From: an uncultured Pseudomonadota bacterium
GTDB lineage: Bacteria; Pseudomonadota; Gammaproteobacteria; Steroidobacterales; Woeseiaceae
Assembly (NCBI GenBank): GCA_913055625.1
Contig: CAJXJW010000002.1
Location: 496,001 to 560,000, forward strand
Reading direction: 5' to 3'
Length of the DNA stretch: 64,000 nucleotides
Under the pieces are notes generated by a model. It was given only the letters and a program-made list of their open reading frames with translations, did not search any database and was not told where the DNA came from. A program made the translations under genes and the position numbers. The stretch's first letter is position 1. The number at the start of each line of letters is the position of its first letter. Below are positions 26,980-33,657 of the stretch, piece by piece.

Positions 26980-28287
26980 TCAAATGAACAGTGCGCGACG
27001 ATGCGTACGTTCGATTCGATCGATGTCCGTGCCCGGCATGCTGGCTTCCTGCGCAAACTTCCGCCAGTCGCCGACGGCCTGCGACACCTCGGCGAGAATA
27101 CTCCGCGCCCGCGCCTTCTTCGTATCGCCGACGGCGGCGAACCGGACCAGGTCGTCGACATCGAAGTCGTCACGCTTTCCTGACAGGCTCATCTGGTGCT
27201 GGCTCGTCCAGTCGCCGGTCGGGTTGTACGAGTAGGCGACGTCGAAGGCGGGCGAGAGGCGCCATTCGCCTTTCCGGTTCATCAGGAACGCGATGTTCTT
27301 CACGTGATCGTCCTGGTTGCGGGCGAGGACATTGAAGTACGCCCGACGGATCTGCTGTTCGATGCCCTCCCGGGGCAAGTCCAGCCGCAAAATCGTCTGC
27401 AGCGCCTGTTCGTAGGCATAGGCGCCGGCCGCATTGAAGTCGAAGTGCATCATCGCGCCGAGTGACTGCATGTGCAGCTTTCCACCGCTCGTCGTCCTAT
27501 CGAAGCGCTTCGTCATGAAGTGCGCGCGCCCCGCTTCTTCGTGCAGCCGGCATTCCATCATGTCGATACCCGCGGCCTTCGCCATCAGCGCGTAGGCGTA
27601 CTCGATGCGGCCGTAGCCCTGCGGGTCGGCGAGCTCCTTGTCGCGGTTGCCGCTGATGCCGTCGAACTTCATGATCCAGTGGCTGAAGCCCTTGTCCGTA
27701 GGCGCCTGCCCGGAGCGGAACTCGCCGGTCTCCGGGTTCCAGGCCAGCACCGCCTTCGCGCGTGCACCGCCCGCGGACGTTCCCACGCGGAGAATGTCTT
27801 CGATGACGCGCTTGTCGTCGTCACCGGTGAACTTGCCGTGCAATGCGATCCGGTCGTCAAGGACACGGTTGATGAGTTCGACGAGGGCATCGATCTCGAC
27901 TTGGCGCCGGCTGGTGGGCGTGTCCGACATCTTCGGCTCGAACTCGAGCGCGCCCATGCCGCGGGTGCCCGTGTAGCACAGGCGTTCGACCGGTGTGAAG
28001 CTGGCCGGGTCTCGGCTCTGTTGCGCCAGCCAGGCGTTGATCAGCGTATTGCCGAAGGTGTCGGGCAGGCTGTCGGCGAGCAGGCCGGGCAATCCCCTGA
28101 ACGATTCCTTCGACAGGGAGGGGAACTCGTAGGGGACGTCGGTCAGCGGCATCATCATCGGCGCAACCTCGATGCCGGAGTGCGCGAATTCGGGCGTGTA
28201 CTGGAACACGCCGACCCCGCGGTCGGGCAGCCAGGTGACGGCGCCGATATCGCGGCCCCAGAGGATGACGCGGGCGGTGTCGGTCAT
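26980..28287 (-). CDS. hipA: HipA-family serine/threonine kinase toxin
   Basis: 435 residues from an ATG overlapping the hipB stop (ATGA). The kinase motifs of HipA are present: the glycine-rich, autophosphorylatable loop VGTSAGGARAKAVL, WIMKFDG, the catalytic NQDDHVKNIAF (near residue 320) and the Mg-binding SPAFDVAYSYNP. HipA kinases phosphorylate tRNA synthetases or other translation targets and cause growth arrest. The GGARAKA version belongs to the large clade often seen on mobile or accessory DNA. All catalytic residues look intact, so it should be active. Confidence 0.93.
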   Translation of the reverse strand: MTDTARVILWGRDIGAVTWLPDRGVGVFQYTPEFAHSGIEVAPMMMPLTDVPYEFPSLSKESFRGLPGLLADSLPDTFGNTLINAWLAQQSRDPASFTPVERLCYTGTRGMGALEFEPKMSDTPTSRRQVEIDALVELINRVLDDRIALHGKFTGDDDKRVIEDILRVGTSAGGARAKAVLAWNPETGEFRSGQAPTDKGFSHWIMKFDGISGNRDKELADPQGYGRIEYAYALMAKAAGIDMMECRLHEEAGRAHFMTKRFDRTTSGGKLHMQSLGAMMHFDFNAAGAYAYEQALQTILRLDLPREGIEQQIRRAYFNVLARNQDDHVKNIAFLMNRKGEWRLSPAFDVAYSYNPTGDWTSQHQMSLSGKRDDFDVDDLVRFAAVGDTKKARARSILAEVSQAVGDWRKFAQEASMPGTDIDRIERTHRRALFI

Positions 28288-28637
28288 GAGTCGGTGTCGC
28301 CCCATTCCCACTCGGCCGGCTCAGCCTTCTTGCGGCTGGCACGTTGGCGCTCCGTGCCCTGGAACTGCACGCGCTCGACGGGACGCACCGCGGGGTCGGG
28401 CAGCAGGGCGGCGAGGTGATCGGTCAGCTTGAGCGCCTTCATGACGCGGACGAAGGAATCCAGCGAGATCGGCTGGCCGTCTGCGAGCCGCGTCAGCGTG
28501 CTGCGGGAGACCCCGGCCTCGGCGGCGAGGTCGGCCTGGCTCACGTTGCGGCTCAGGCGGATCTGGTCCAGGCGCCGGCACAGCGCGTCGATGATGGCCT
28601 CGCTGGAGGCCGTTGAGAAATCGATGTTATGCGGCAT
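28284..28637 (-). CDS. hipB: HipB-like XRE antitoxin
   Basis: 117 residues from the ATG at 28637. The frame is open for another 102 codons upstream but those codons are AT-rich, unconserved-looking and lie over the promoter. The helix-turn-helix (LSRNVSQADLAAEAGVSRSTLTRLADG) spans about 25-52. The C-terminal tail is basic then acidic (RASRKKAEPAEWEWGDTDS) and longer than in minimal HipB, perhaps for HipA contact. It is expected to neutralise HipA and repress the operon. The four-base overlap with hipA couples their translation. Confidence 0.85.
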   Translation of the reverse strand: MPHNIDFSTASSEAIIDALCRRLDQIRLSRNVSQADLAAEAGVSRSTLTRLADGQPISLDSFVRVMKALKLTDHLAALLPDPAVRPVERVQFQGTERQRASRKKAEPAEWEWGDTDS

Positions 28638-28762
28638 TTTTGAGGCAATAAGTTTGCGAGAGTCTATCAATGCGTCATTTATGGCACAGAATGCGGCCTT
28701 TGTAAAGTGCTTCAATGCTTCAAAAATACTGCGAAATGACTGGTCTCGCACATTAATGCGGC
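28629..28762 (-). promoter_or_regulatory. hipBA promoter with three ATGCGGC boxes
   Basis: On the minus strand TTTACA (28706-28701) and CATAAA (28683-28678) are separated by exactly 17 bases, giving a plausible sigma-70 promoter 41 bases before the hipB start. The heptamer ATGCGGC (plus strand) occurs three times in the same orientation, at 28629-28635 (over the hipB start codon), 28691-28697 (inside the promoter spacer) and 28756-28762. The spacings are 62 and 65 bases. HipB-type autorepression through these boxes is inference. Confidence 0.5.
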
Positions 28763-28942
28763 AAATAGCATGCTTTATATGTTGATGCCGGTGAGGTCGC
28801 AGAGTCAGCCGCGCATCGCCGCGTCGCCGCTCGCATGACCGCCGGCTCGCCTCAGCGCCTGTCGTTGAAACTTGAGAGGCTGATCGCTGGGGAAATCGGC
28901 CATAAAGCTTGAGTCGTGTACCAATTTTGGTACACTTCATCA
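28638..28942. other. AT-rich gene-free gap between hipBA and the RelE/HigB-like pair
   Basis: 305 bases between divergent toxin-antitoxin operons, clearly richer in A+T than the flanks. Apart from the two promoter/operator regions described separately I see no coding region, RNA gene or mobile-element end. The short CTTTGTAAAG palindrome at 28697-28706 overlaps the hipB -35 box. Confidence 0.6.
28909..28936 (+). promoter_or_regulatory. Promoter and palindromic operator of the RelE/HigB-like pair
   Basis: TTGAGT (28909-28914) and TACACT (28931-28936) with a 16-base spacer form a promoter. The arms GTGTACCAA (28916-28924) and TTGGTACAC (28927-28935), two bases apart, make a perfect 20-base palindrome filling the spacer and -10. 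Repressor binding here would block RNA polymerase. Expected transcription start is about six to seven bases after the -10, which falls on the toxin ATG. Confidence 0.7.
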
Positions 28943-29287
28943 ATGTCCATGGATAGGCCTATTCCGGTAAGGTTTTTCTGCCTTGATTCTGGCCGAGAAC
29001 CGGTACGGGAGTGGCTTAGAAGTATGAGGCCTGATGACCGTAAGGTCATTGGTGAGGACATAAAAACGCTCCAGTTTGGTTGGCCGGTCGGTTTGCCGTT
29101 GGCTCGAAAGATGGATACCGACTTATGGGAGTTGCGATCAAACTCGGGACGAGGAATCGCGCGGACGTTCTTCACGATTTATGAGCGCCAGATTGTCCTA
29201 TTGCACGGGTTTGTTAAGAAGTCCCAAAAGACGCCCACGAATGAATTGGCTCTGGCCAAACGTAGATTGAGTAAATTGAGGTCGTAG
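28943..29287 (+). CDS. RelE/HigB-like (Gp49-type) toxin
   Basis: 114 residues from the first ATG; a second ATG two codons on is possible. Features of phage Gp49-like/HigB ribonuclease toxins are the REPVREWLRSM helix, KVIGEDIKTLQFGWPVGLPLARKM, LWELRSNSGRGIARTFF and the C-terminal IVLLHGFVKKSQKTPTNELALAKRR. These toxins cut mRNA on the ribosome. There is no Shine-Dalgarno sequence before either ATG, so it may be translated from a leaderless message. The toxin precedes the antitoxin, the HigBA order. Confidence 0.9.
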   Translation: MSMDRPIPVRFFCLDSGREPVREWLRSMRPDDRKVIGEDIKTLQFGWPVGLPLARKMDTDLWELRSNSGRGIARTFFTIYERQIVLLHGFVKKSQKTPTNELALAKRRLSKLRS

Positions 29288-29289
29288 TT

Positions 29290-29595
29290 GTGGCGAAGAA
29301 GAATGTAGGAAGTAGCTTTGATGAGTTTCTTCAGGAGGAGGGAATCCTTGAGGAGGCGACTGCTACGGCGGTTAAGCGAGTTATCGCATTTCAACTTGCC
29401 GAGAAGATGTCGGAGTTCTCGTTATCGAAATCGGAAATGGCGCGGCGAATGGCCACAAGCCGATCTGCTCTGGACCGTCTTTTGGACCCGGAAAACGCTT
29501 CGGTAACACTGCAGACACTCCAAAGCGCAGTCCAGGCGCTGGGCGGTCGGCTAACTGTCCAACTAGACTTCGACAACAAAGCGAATGCCGCTTGA
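29290..29595 (+). CDS. XRE-family antitoxin of the RelE/HigB-like pair
   Basis: 101 residues with a GTG start two bases after the toxin stop and GAGG about eight bases upstream. The C-terminal half is a helix-turn-helix (FSLSKSEMARRMATSRSALDRLLDP) ending in a beta-like tail (GGRLTVQLDF). The N-terminal half (SSFDEFLQEEGILEEATATAVKRV) is helical and probably binds the toxin. It is the natural candidate to bind the palindrome at 28916-28935. Confidence 0.88.
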   Translation: MAKKNVGSSFDEFLQEEGILEEATATAVKRVIAFQLAEKMSEFSLSKSEMARRMATSRSALDRLLDPENASVTLQTLQSAVQALGGRLTVQLDFDNKANAA

Positions 29596-29611
29596 GAAAT
29601 AGTTTGACCGG

Positions 29612-29631
29612 CCGCTCTTCGCCGAGAGCGG
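29612..29631 (+). terminator. Hairpin after the toxin-antitoxin pair
   Basis: CCGCTCT and AGAGCGG form a perfect 7-base stem with a 6-base loop, 17 bases after the antitoxin stop. There is no T-run after it, so it is a weak intrinsic terminator at best. It may simply protect the mRNA end. From 29632 to 29833 I see no other gene or signal. Confidence 0.35.
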
Positions 29632-29833
29632 AGATATTCCAGGTCGAAGCTCGAACGGCAGCTTGAGGGAATTGGACTCAGTCAAATTCGCCGCGTGTAG
29701 GATCAGTGATGGCTTCACGTCGCATAGCGGACAGTCGTTCCCCCTGATATAAACTGTCAGCCTCTGACCCCTTTCAGATATTCACTTTCAGACCAATCCT
29801 CACTGCTATTTGTTGAAGCCACGAGAAGGCCCC

Positions 29834-30400
29834 GTGAGTCAATTCGAATTTGTAATGGCAATGATGTCGTTGATCATGGCGCTTGCATTGGCGCAGGGAT
29901 TGCGCGGTTTATCCGAGGTCCTGGTCAGTCCTAACCGCTATACGCCTCATTTCCTTTGGATCGTAGCCTATATTTTGATGATCCTGCTCGGTTGGTGGAG
30001 CCTTTGGGACTTCAATGTTGTGATTCAGTGGCGACTCACGACATATCTCGCTACGTTGACATTACCTGCAATTCTGTACACCGGGATCCACCTGCTGGTT
30101 CCAGCCGTTCGTGTCAGCGATGTCGATTGGCGATCCCAGTTTCTCCGAGTAAGGCGGATTTTCTTCGGCCTAGGTATTGCCATGATGTTTTTAGCGGTGT
30201 GGGTAAATGTTAAGTACTTCGGTACGCCTGTCCTACACCCCTATCGTTTATCTCAGGCTGTGTATCTTGCAATTTTTGTTATTGGTTTCTTTACAGAGAA
30301 TGAGAAGGTGCACCGGACCTTGCCCGTCTTTTTCATTGTGAGTTTTGTGGCTAGCTTGTTGATTGTTCGTATGAGTATCGGCGCACTCGTCGCAAATTAG
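29834..30400 (+). CDS. Orphan membrane protein
   Basis: 188 residues from a GTG with GAGAAGG four bases upstream. An in-frame TTG/ATG-like start at 29810 has no RBS. About six hydrophobic helices cover most of it (LIMALALAQGLRGL, WIVAYILMILLGWWSLW, FGLGIAMMFLAVWVNV, AVYLAIFVIGFFT, LPVFFIVSFVASLLIV). No charged active-site motif stands out. Base composition is more A+T-rich than the window average, like the rest of the island. I do not recognise the family. Confidence 0.65.
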   Translation: MSQFEFVMAMMSLIMALALAQGLRGLSEVLVSPNRYTPHFLWIVAYILMILLGWWSLWDFNVVIQWRLTTYLATLTLPAILYTGIHLLVPAVRVSDVDWRSQFLRVRRIFFGLGIAMMFLAVWVNVKYFGTPVLHPYRLSQAVYLAIFVIGFFTENEKVHRTLPVFFIVSFVASLLIVRMSIGALVAN

Positions 30401-30411
30401 GCGTCCGCTAG

Positions 30412-30436
30412 TGGCCGGAAGTCGCCGGCCATCTTT
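30412..30436 (+). terminator. Likely intrinsic terminator after the orphan membrane protein
   Basis: TGGCCGG and CCGGCCA (30412-30418, 30425-30431) form a perfect stem with a 6-base loop, followed by TCTTT. It begins 11 bases after the stop codon at 30400. Confidence 0.6.
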
Positions 30437-30756
30437 CCAGCAAAGCCGTCATTCAAGCGGCCGCTTTCGTTGACAGCGGAAGTTCCGCGTTACCGCGGAA
30501 ACAACTTTTTCGGGTTGCTCAATTACCCCTCGCGGAGGGGTTTCCTCGAAACAACTTGAGGTCGGTTTCGTAAGTTGCCTTCGATGGGTCGCGGTGACGT
30601 TGCTGCATAAACTGTATAGCGATCTAAAAGTGTCTGTCGTAAAGGCGACTTGCGACCGTCGGAAACGCTCGCGGAGAATTTCCGCGGCCAGTATCGCTTC
30701 TTCACCGAGCGGCGATCGCGCCATACGCCGTATGTTCAAACCATCGCCAGGCGAGT

Positions 30757-30825
30757 AATGTAAAGGGTGATTGACAATACGTCAGGGTCGCTGTACATTC
30801 CGCGATATCAAGTTTGCTTTACATT
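30757..30825 (+). promoter_or_regulatory. Promoter flanked by inverted-repeat half sites
   Basis: TTGACA (30771-30776) and TACATT (30794-30799) with a 17-base spacer make a near-consensus sigma-70 promoter. AATGTAAAG (30757-30765) upstream and its exact reverse complement CTTTACATT (30817-30825) downstream bracket it, and TGTACATT (30792-30799) covers the -10. The layout suggests a repressor looping across or competing for the promoter; the small XRE protein encoded in this operon is the candidate. Confidence 0.65.
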
Positions 30826-30846
30826 TTGACAAAGAGGATTTACAGC

Positions 30847-31290
30847 ATGAATGACGGCAAGGAAGACCGCCTGTCCTATTGGCAGAAAATCACGACGGGC
30901 ACCGGCACTGCGACCGACCGTCGCAACAACCGGCGACTCACGGCCTGGTCCATCGCCTGGGCGGTGGCACAGATCGGCGCGGCGTGGGTCGTGAAGAGCT
31001 ACGACAGCATTACCGGCCCGATCGCATGGCTCATCGCCCTGTCACCCAACGTACTCGCGATCGGCGCGTTGGTTGCCTACCTGCGTTACCTGCGCATGGC
31101 GGACGAGATGCAGCGCCGAATCCAGATCGAGGGCCTCGCGATCGGTTTCGGCACCGGGTGGCTCTTTGCGATCGGCTACCTCGTGCTGCAATCGGCCGGC
31201 GCGCCGGCCATCTCGCTGACGACGATCATCCTGGTCATGACTGCGGGCTGGATGGTCGGCAACATCATCGCGGTACGTCACTACCGATGA
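30847..31290 (+). CDS. Four-helix membrane protein paired with an XRE regulator
   Basis: 147 residues from the ATG after AGAGGA. A polar basic N-terminus (ATDRRNNRRL) is followed by four membrane helices in two pairs, with a charged loop (RYLRMADEMQRRIQIEG) between helices two and three. No enzymatic motif is visible. The stop overlaps the regulator start (ATGA). Such small membrane protein plus HTH pairs are widespread. The membrane partner may sense a condition and control the regulator, but that is inference. Confidence 0.75.
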   Translation: MNDGKEDRLSYWQKITTGTGTATDRRNNRRLTAWSIAWAVAQIGAAWVVKSYDSITGPIAWLIALSPNVLAIGALVAYLRYLRMADEMQRRIQIEGLAIGFGTGWLFAIGYLVLQSAGAPAISLTTIILVMTAGWMVGNIIAVRHYR

Positions 31291-31484
31291 AAAACCGACT
31301 TCGAGTGTTGCGTGCCGAGCGCGACTGGACCCAGGCGCGACTCGCCGAAGAACTCGGCGTGTCGCGGCAAACCGTCAACGCAATCGAAACCGGCAAGTAC
31401 GATCCGGCGCTGCCGCTGGCATTCCGGATCGCCCGCCTGTTCGGTCTCACGATCGAAGAGATTTTTGACGCGGGCGACAGTTGA
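31287..31484 (+). CDS. Small XRE-family regulator (YozG-like)
   Basis: 65 residues, essentially a single helix-turn-helix domain (RDWTQARLAEELGVSRQTVNAIETGKYDPALPLA) ending in FGLTIEEIFD. This is the standard short XRE regulator that follows a membrane protein gene. Start overlaps the preceding stop by four bases. It should bind DNA as a dimer, probably at the half sites around its own promoter. Confidence 0.87.
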   Translation: MKNRLRVLRAERDWTQARLAEELGVSRQTVNAIETGKYDPALPLAFRIARLFGLTIEEIFDAGDS

Positions 31485-31489
31485 TACAG

Positions 31490-31669
31490 AAGGTGTCAGG
31501 TTCATCTAACCGGACATCATCGTCCCTTATGCTCAGCAAAAAAGGTGTCCAAAAAAGGTGTCAGGTTTATTTTCTCGGTGACGTTTGTCTCTCAAAAAAG
31601 GTGTCAGGTTTATTTTCTCGGTGACGTTTGTCTCTCCGCCTCGGAAAATAAACCTGACACCTTTTTTCC
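31490..31669. repeat. REP-like repeat cluster (GGTGTCAGGTTTATTTTC)
   Basis: Two contiguous identical 43-base units occupy 31551-31593 and 31594-31636. Truncated copies lie at 31490-31505 and 31538-31550. The core of an inverted copy at 31644-31667 pairs over 24 bases with 31594-31617, giving a long hairpin followed by a T-run on the plus strand. It would terminate the XRE operon. The unit resembles the extragenic palindromic REP sequences tied to REP-associated tyrosine transposases; no transposase gene is in the window. Confidence 0.75.
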
Positions 31670-31679
31670 TTTTTTCGAC

Positions 31680-32594
31680 CTATGGTGTCGCGACGAAATC
31701 GGCAAACTCTGCCAGCAGGAATTCCTGGAGTGCGACGACCGGAGCAGCAAATCCGCTGCGTCGCGGCATCATGAGGCTGAGGCTGGCCCGGCCGGCGTGC
31801 CACTCGGGCAATACTCTGACCAGCCTCCCCGAGGCCAGCTCGTCCCGGCAGGTGTAGGCGGGTAGTGTGACGATGCCCAGGCCTTCGCCGGCGGCCTCTT
31901 TCAAGGTGGCCATGTCGTCGCTCTTCAATCGGGGCGCGATCGGGATGTCCTCGATCTTCCCCGATCCATGCTCCAGCCGCCAGTGGTCGCCATGTGCCCG
32001 CCAGCCGAGAGAGAGCGTCTGGAGATTTGCGAGGTCCGCGGGCATCGCGATCGGATTGCCGTCGGTCGGATAATCGGGAGAGGCGAACAGGTTCCACTCA
32101 ACTACAGCCAGCAGTCTCTGTATCAACGTTGAGTCGGGCAGCGGATCGGTATGCCCGCGGATGGACATGTCGACTCCCGATGCGACCAGGTCAATGGTCT
32201 GGTTCGTGACCTGCTGCAGAACGGTGACCTGCGGATTGTCCGTCATGAATCGGGCAATCAGCTCCTTCAGTGCAAACTGGGCGACGCCGACCGAGCAGCT
32301 CAGGGTCACCTGCCCGGATAGCGTGTTTTTCTTCCGCTTCAGTTCGGCCTCGGCGAGTTCTACCTGGTCGAGCGCGGCGCGCGCTCGCTGGTAGAAGGCA
32401 TCGCCGATCTCGGTGATCTTCGACTGGCGCGTTGTTCGCTGAATGAGGATCGTGTCGAGCCGCTCCTCCAGCTGCGCGATGTGTCGGCTCAGCCGCGACT
32501 TCGGGATTCCGAGGGATTCTGCGGCACGGCTGAACCCGCCCGCCTCGACGACGTGCACGAAGTAGAAATAGTCATTCAGATCCACGGAGGTCAT
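31680..32594 (-). CDS. LysR-family transcriptional regulator
   Basis: 304 residues from the ATG at 32594 (MTSVDLNDYFYFVHVVEAG). Upstream in-frame starts exist at 32609 and 32618. The winged HTH (GGFSRAAESLGIPKSRLSRHIAQLEERL) is at about 17-45 and the effector-binding domain follows (LSGQVTLSCSVGVAQFAL). It diverges from the pirin gene and most likely controls the pirin/isochorismatase operon. The AT-rich 120-base gap holds TTCGAA within AAGTTCGAAAT, a possible LysR contact. Its 3' end meets the REP cluster. Confidence 0.92.
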   Translation of the reverse strand: MTSVDLNDYFYFVHVVEAGGFSRAAESLGIPKSRLSRHIAQLEERLDTILIQRTTRQSKITEIGDAFYQRARAALDQVELAEAELKRKKNTLSGQVTLSCSVGVAQFALKELIARFMTDNPQVTVLQQVTNQTIDLVASGVDMSIRGHTDPLPDSTLIQRLLAVVEWNLFASPDYPTDGNPIAMPADLANLQTLSLGWRAHGDHWRLEHGSGKIEDIPIAPRLKSDDMATLKEAAGEGLGIVTLPAYTCRDELASGRLVRVLPEWHAGRASLSLMMPRRSGFAAPVVALQEFLLAEFADFVATP

Positions 32595-32672
32595 GCCGGC
32601 CCGCCTCATTTGTTCCACAAATAGAATTATAAGTTCGAAATATAGCTATTCCAGTGCTTATTGTTCCGTATC

Positions 32673-32678
32673 TATACT
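32673..32678 (+). promoter_or_regulatory. Candidate -10 box for pirin
   Basis: TATACT lies 36 bases before the pirin start in the LysR/pirin divergent gap. The -35 is poor (TTCCAG-like at 32649), as expected for a promoter needing LysR activation. Confidence 0.4.
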
Positions 32679-32714
32679 CTCCCGAACTCAATCAAGCCAG
32701 AAGCGGAAGAGACC

Positions 32715-33620
32715 ATGAGCGCGATCAACACAGCCACCAGCACGCCGCCTGGCGCCACCAGGGACAGTGCGGCATTCGTATCGGAGCCGATCAGTGGCGA
32801 CGAACTGGCCATTGGCAGCGGCTTTCGGGCGGAGAGTTTTCGGGCTCGCGACGTCGGCGCAGCGATGGACCCGCTCGTAATGGTCGATCACTACGTAATG
32901 ATGGAACCCACGTTCGGCGAGCATCCCCATGCGGGCATCTCCGCTGTGTCCCTGCTGTTCGAGGACAGCACAGGGCTTTTTCGCAATCGAGATTCCCTGG
33001 GGAACGATTTCGATCTGCAGCCCGGCGATCTCTACTGGCTCAGCGCCGGCAGGGGCGCGGTACACGATGAATCCCCCCGGGCGAAGGCGCGCATTCACGG
33101 GCTACAGGTCTTCGTGAATGTCCCCCAGGCGCAGCGATTCGCAACGCCGGCTTCACGCCTCGTGCGGTCCGCCGATATGCCCGTCATCAGCACCGCAGCC
33201 TACCGAGTGAAGGTCGCGCTCGGCGAGTCGAACGGCGTTCGCGGCACGGCGTCCCCGGCAAACCCGATGACGATACTGGATGGCACGATTCGACCGGGCG
33301 GTCGCTTCGCACATCACTCAGCCGACAATCGAGGCACCTGGATCCAGTCCGTCGAGGGACGCCTGGACGTTGTCGTCGGTGACGTTGCGAGGCGCCTGTC
33401 CCCTGGCCAAGCCGTTGCCGTCAGTACAGAAGCCAACGCAATGATCAGCTTCGGGAACCCGTCCCGCGAGTCCGTTCACTTCGTGCTGTTTGAGGGTGCC
33501 CGGATCGCCGAGACCTATGTCCAGGAGGGCCCCTTCGTCATGGGCTCGCAGGCGCAGATCGCGCACGTCAAGGCGGCGCACAGGGCAGGCCAGTTCGGCG
33601 CCATCGCCGGCAGTCGTTGA
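32715..33620 (+). CDS. Pirin-family cupin protein
   Basis: 301 residues from the ATG after GGAAGAG; longer in-frame starts lack an RBS. The metal site of pirins is intact: His70 and His72 in EHPHAG, His117 and Glu119 in GAVHDE. A second cupin domain follows (GRFAHHSADNRGTW). Pirins are Fe-binding proteins; some act as quercetinases, others as redox-linked regulators. It is divergent from a LysR gene and co-transcribed with a YcaC-like hydrolase, a combination typical of electrophile- or quinone-responsive loci. Confidence 0.9.
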   Translation: MSAINTATSTPPGATRDSAAFVSEPISGDELAIGSGFRAESFRARDVGAAMDPLVMVDHYVMMEPTFGEHPHAGISAVSLLFEDSTGLFRNRDSLGNDFDLQPGDLYWLSAGRGAVHDESPRAKARIHGLQVFVNVPQAQRFATPASRLVRSADMPVISTAAYRVKVALGESNGVRGTASPANPMTILDGTIRPGGRFAHHSADNRGTWIQSVEGRLDVVVGDVARRLSPGQAVAVSTEANAMISFGNPSRESVHFVLFEGARIAETYVQEGPFVMGSQAQIAHVKAAHRAGQFGAIAGSR

Positions 33621-33657
33621 AGAAGCAGCAAACCCACCCGATCCAAAGGAGAATGCC

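Larger units (their letters stand above)
30401..30846. other. Gene-free stretch with several hairpins
   Basis: 446 bases without a credible gene. Besides the first terminator it holds TTCCGCG/CGCGGAA (30483-30500, then ACAACTTTTT) and CCCCTC/GAGGGG (30526-30540, then TTT), both terminator-like. GAAACAACTT occurs twice (30498-30507 and 30548-30557). A minus-strand 96-codon open frame at 30449-30739 has no family features. The last 90 bases are the promoter of the next operon. Confidence 0.55.

Noticed and set aside
28284..28943. A 219-residue hipB reading with a long N-terminal extension
   Set aside because: The extra codons run over the AT-rich promoter and three operator-like boxes. The ATG at 28637 lies directly before the HTH domain and gives a normal HipB length.
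30449..30739. Minus-strand 96-codon open frame in the hairpin-rich gap
   Set aside because: No RBS, no recognisable domain, and it spans several terminator-like hairpins.
31551..31636. Possible CRISPR array
   Set aside because: The two 43-base units are directly adjacent with no variable spacer, and there is an inverted copy beside them; this is REP-like, not CRISPR.
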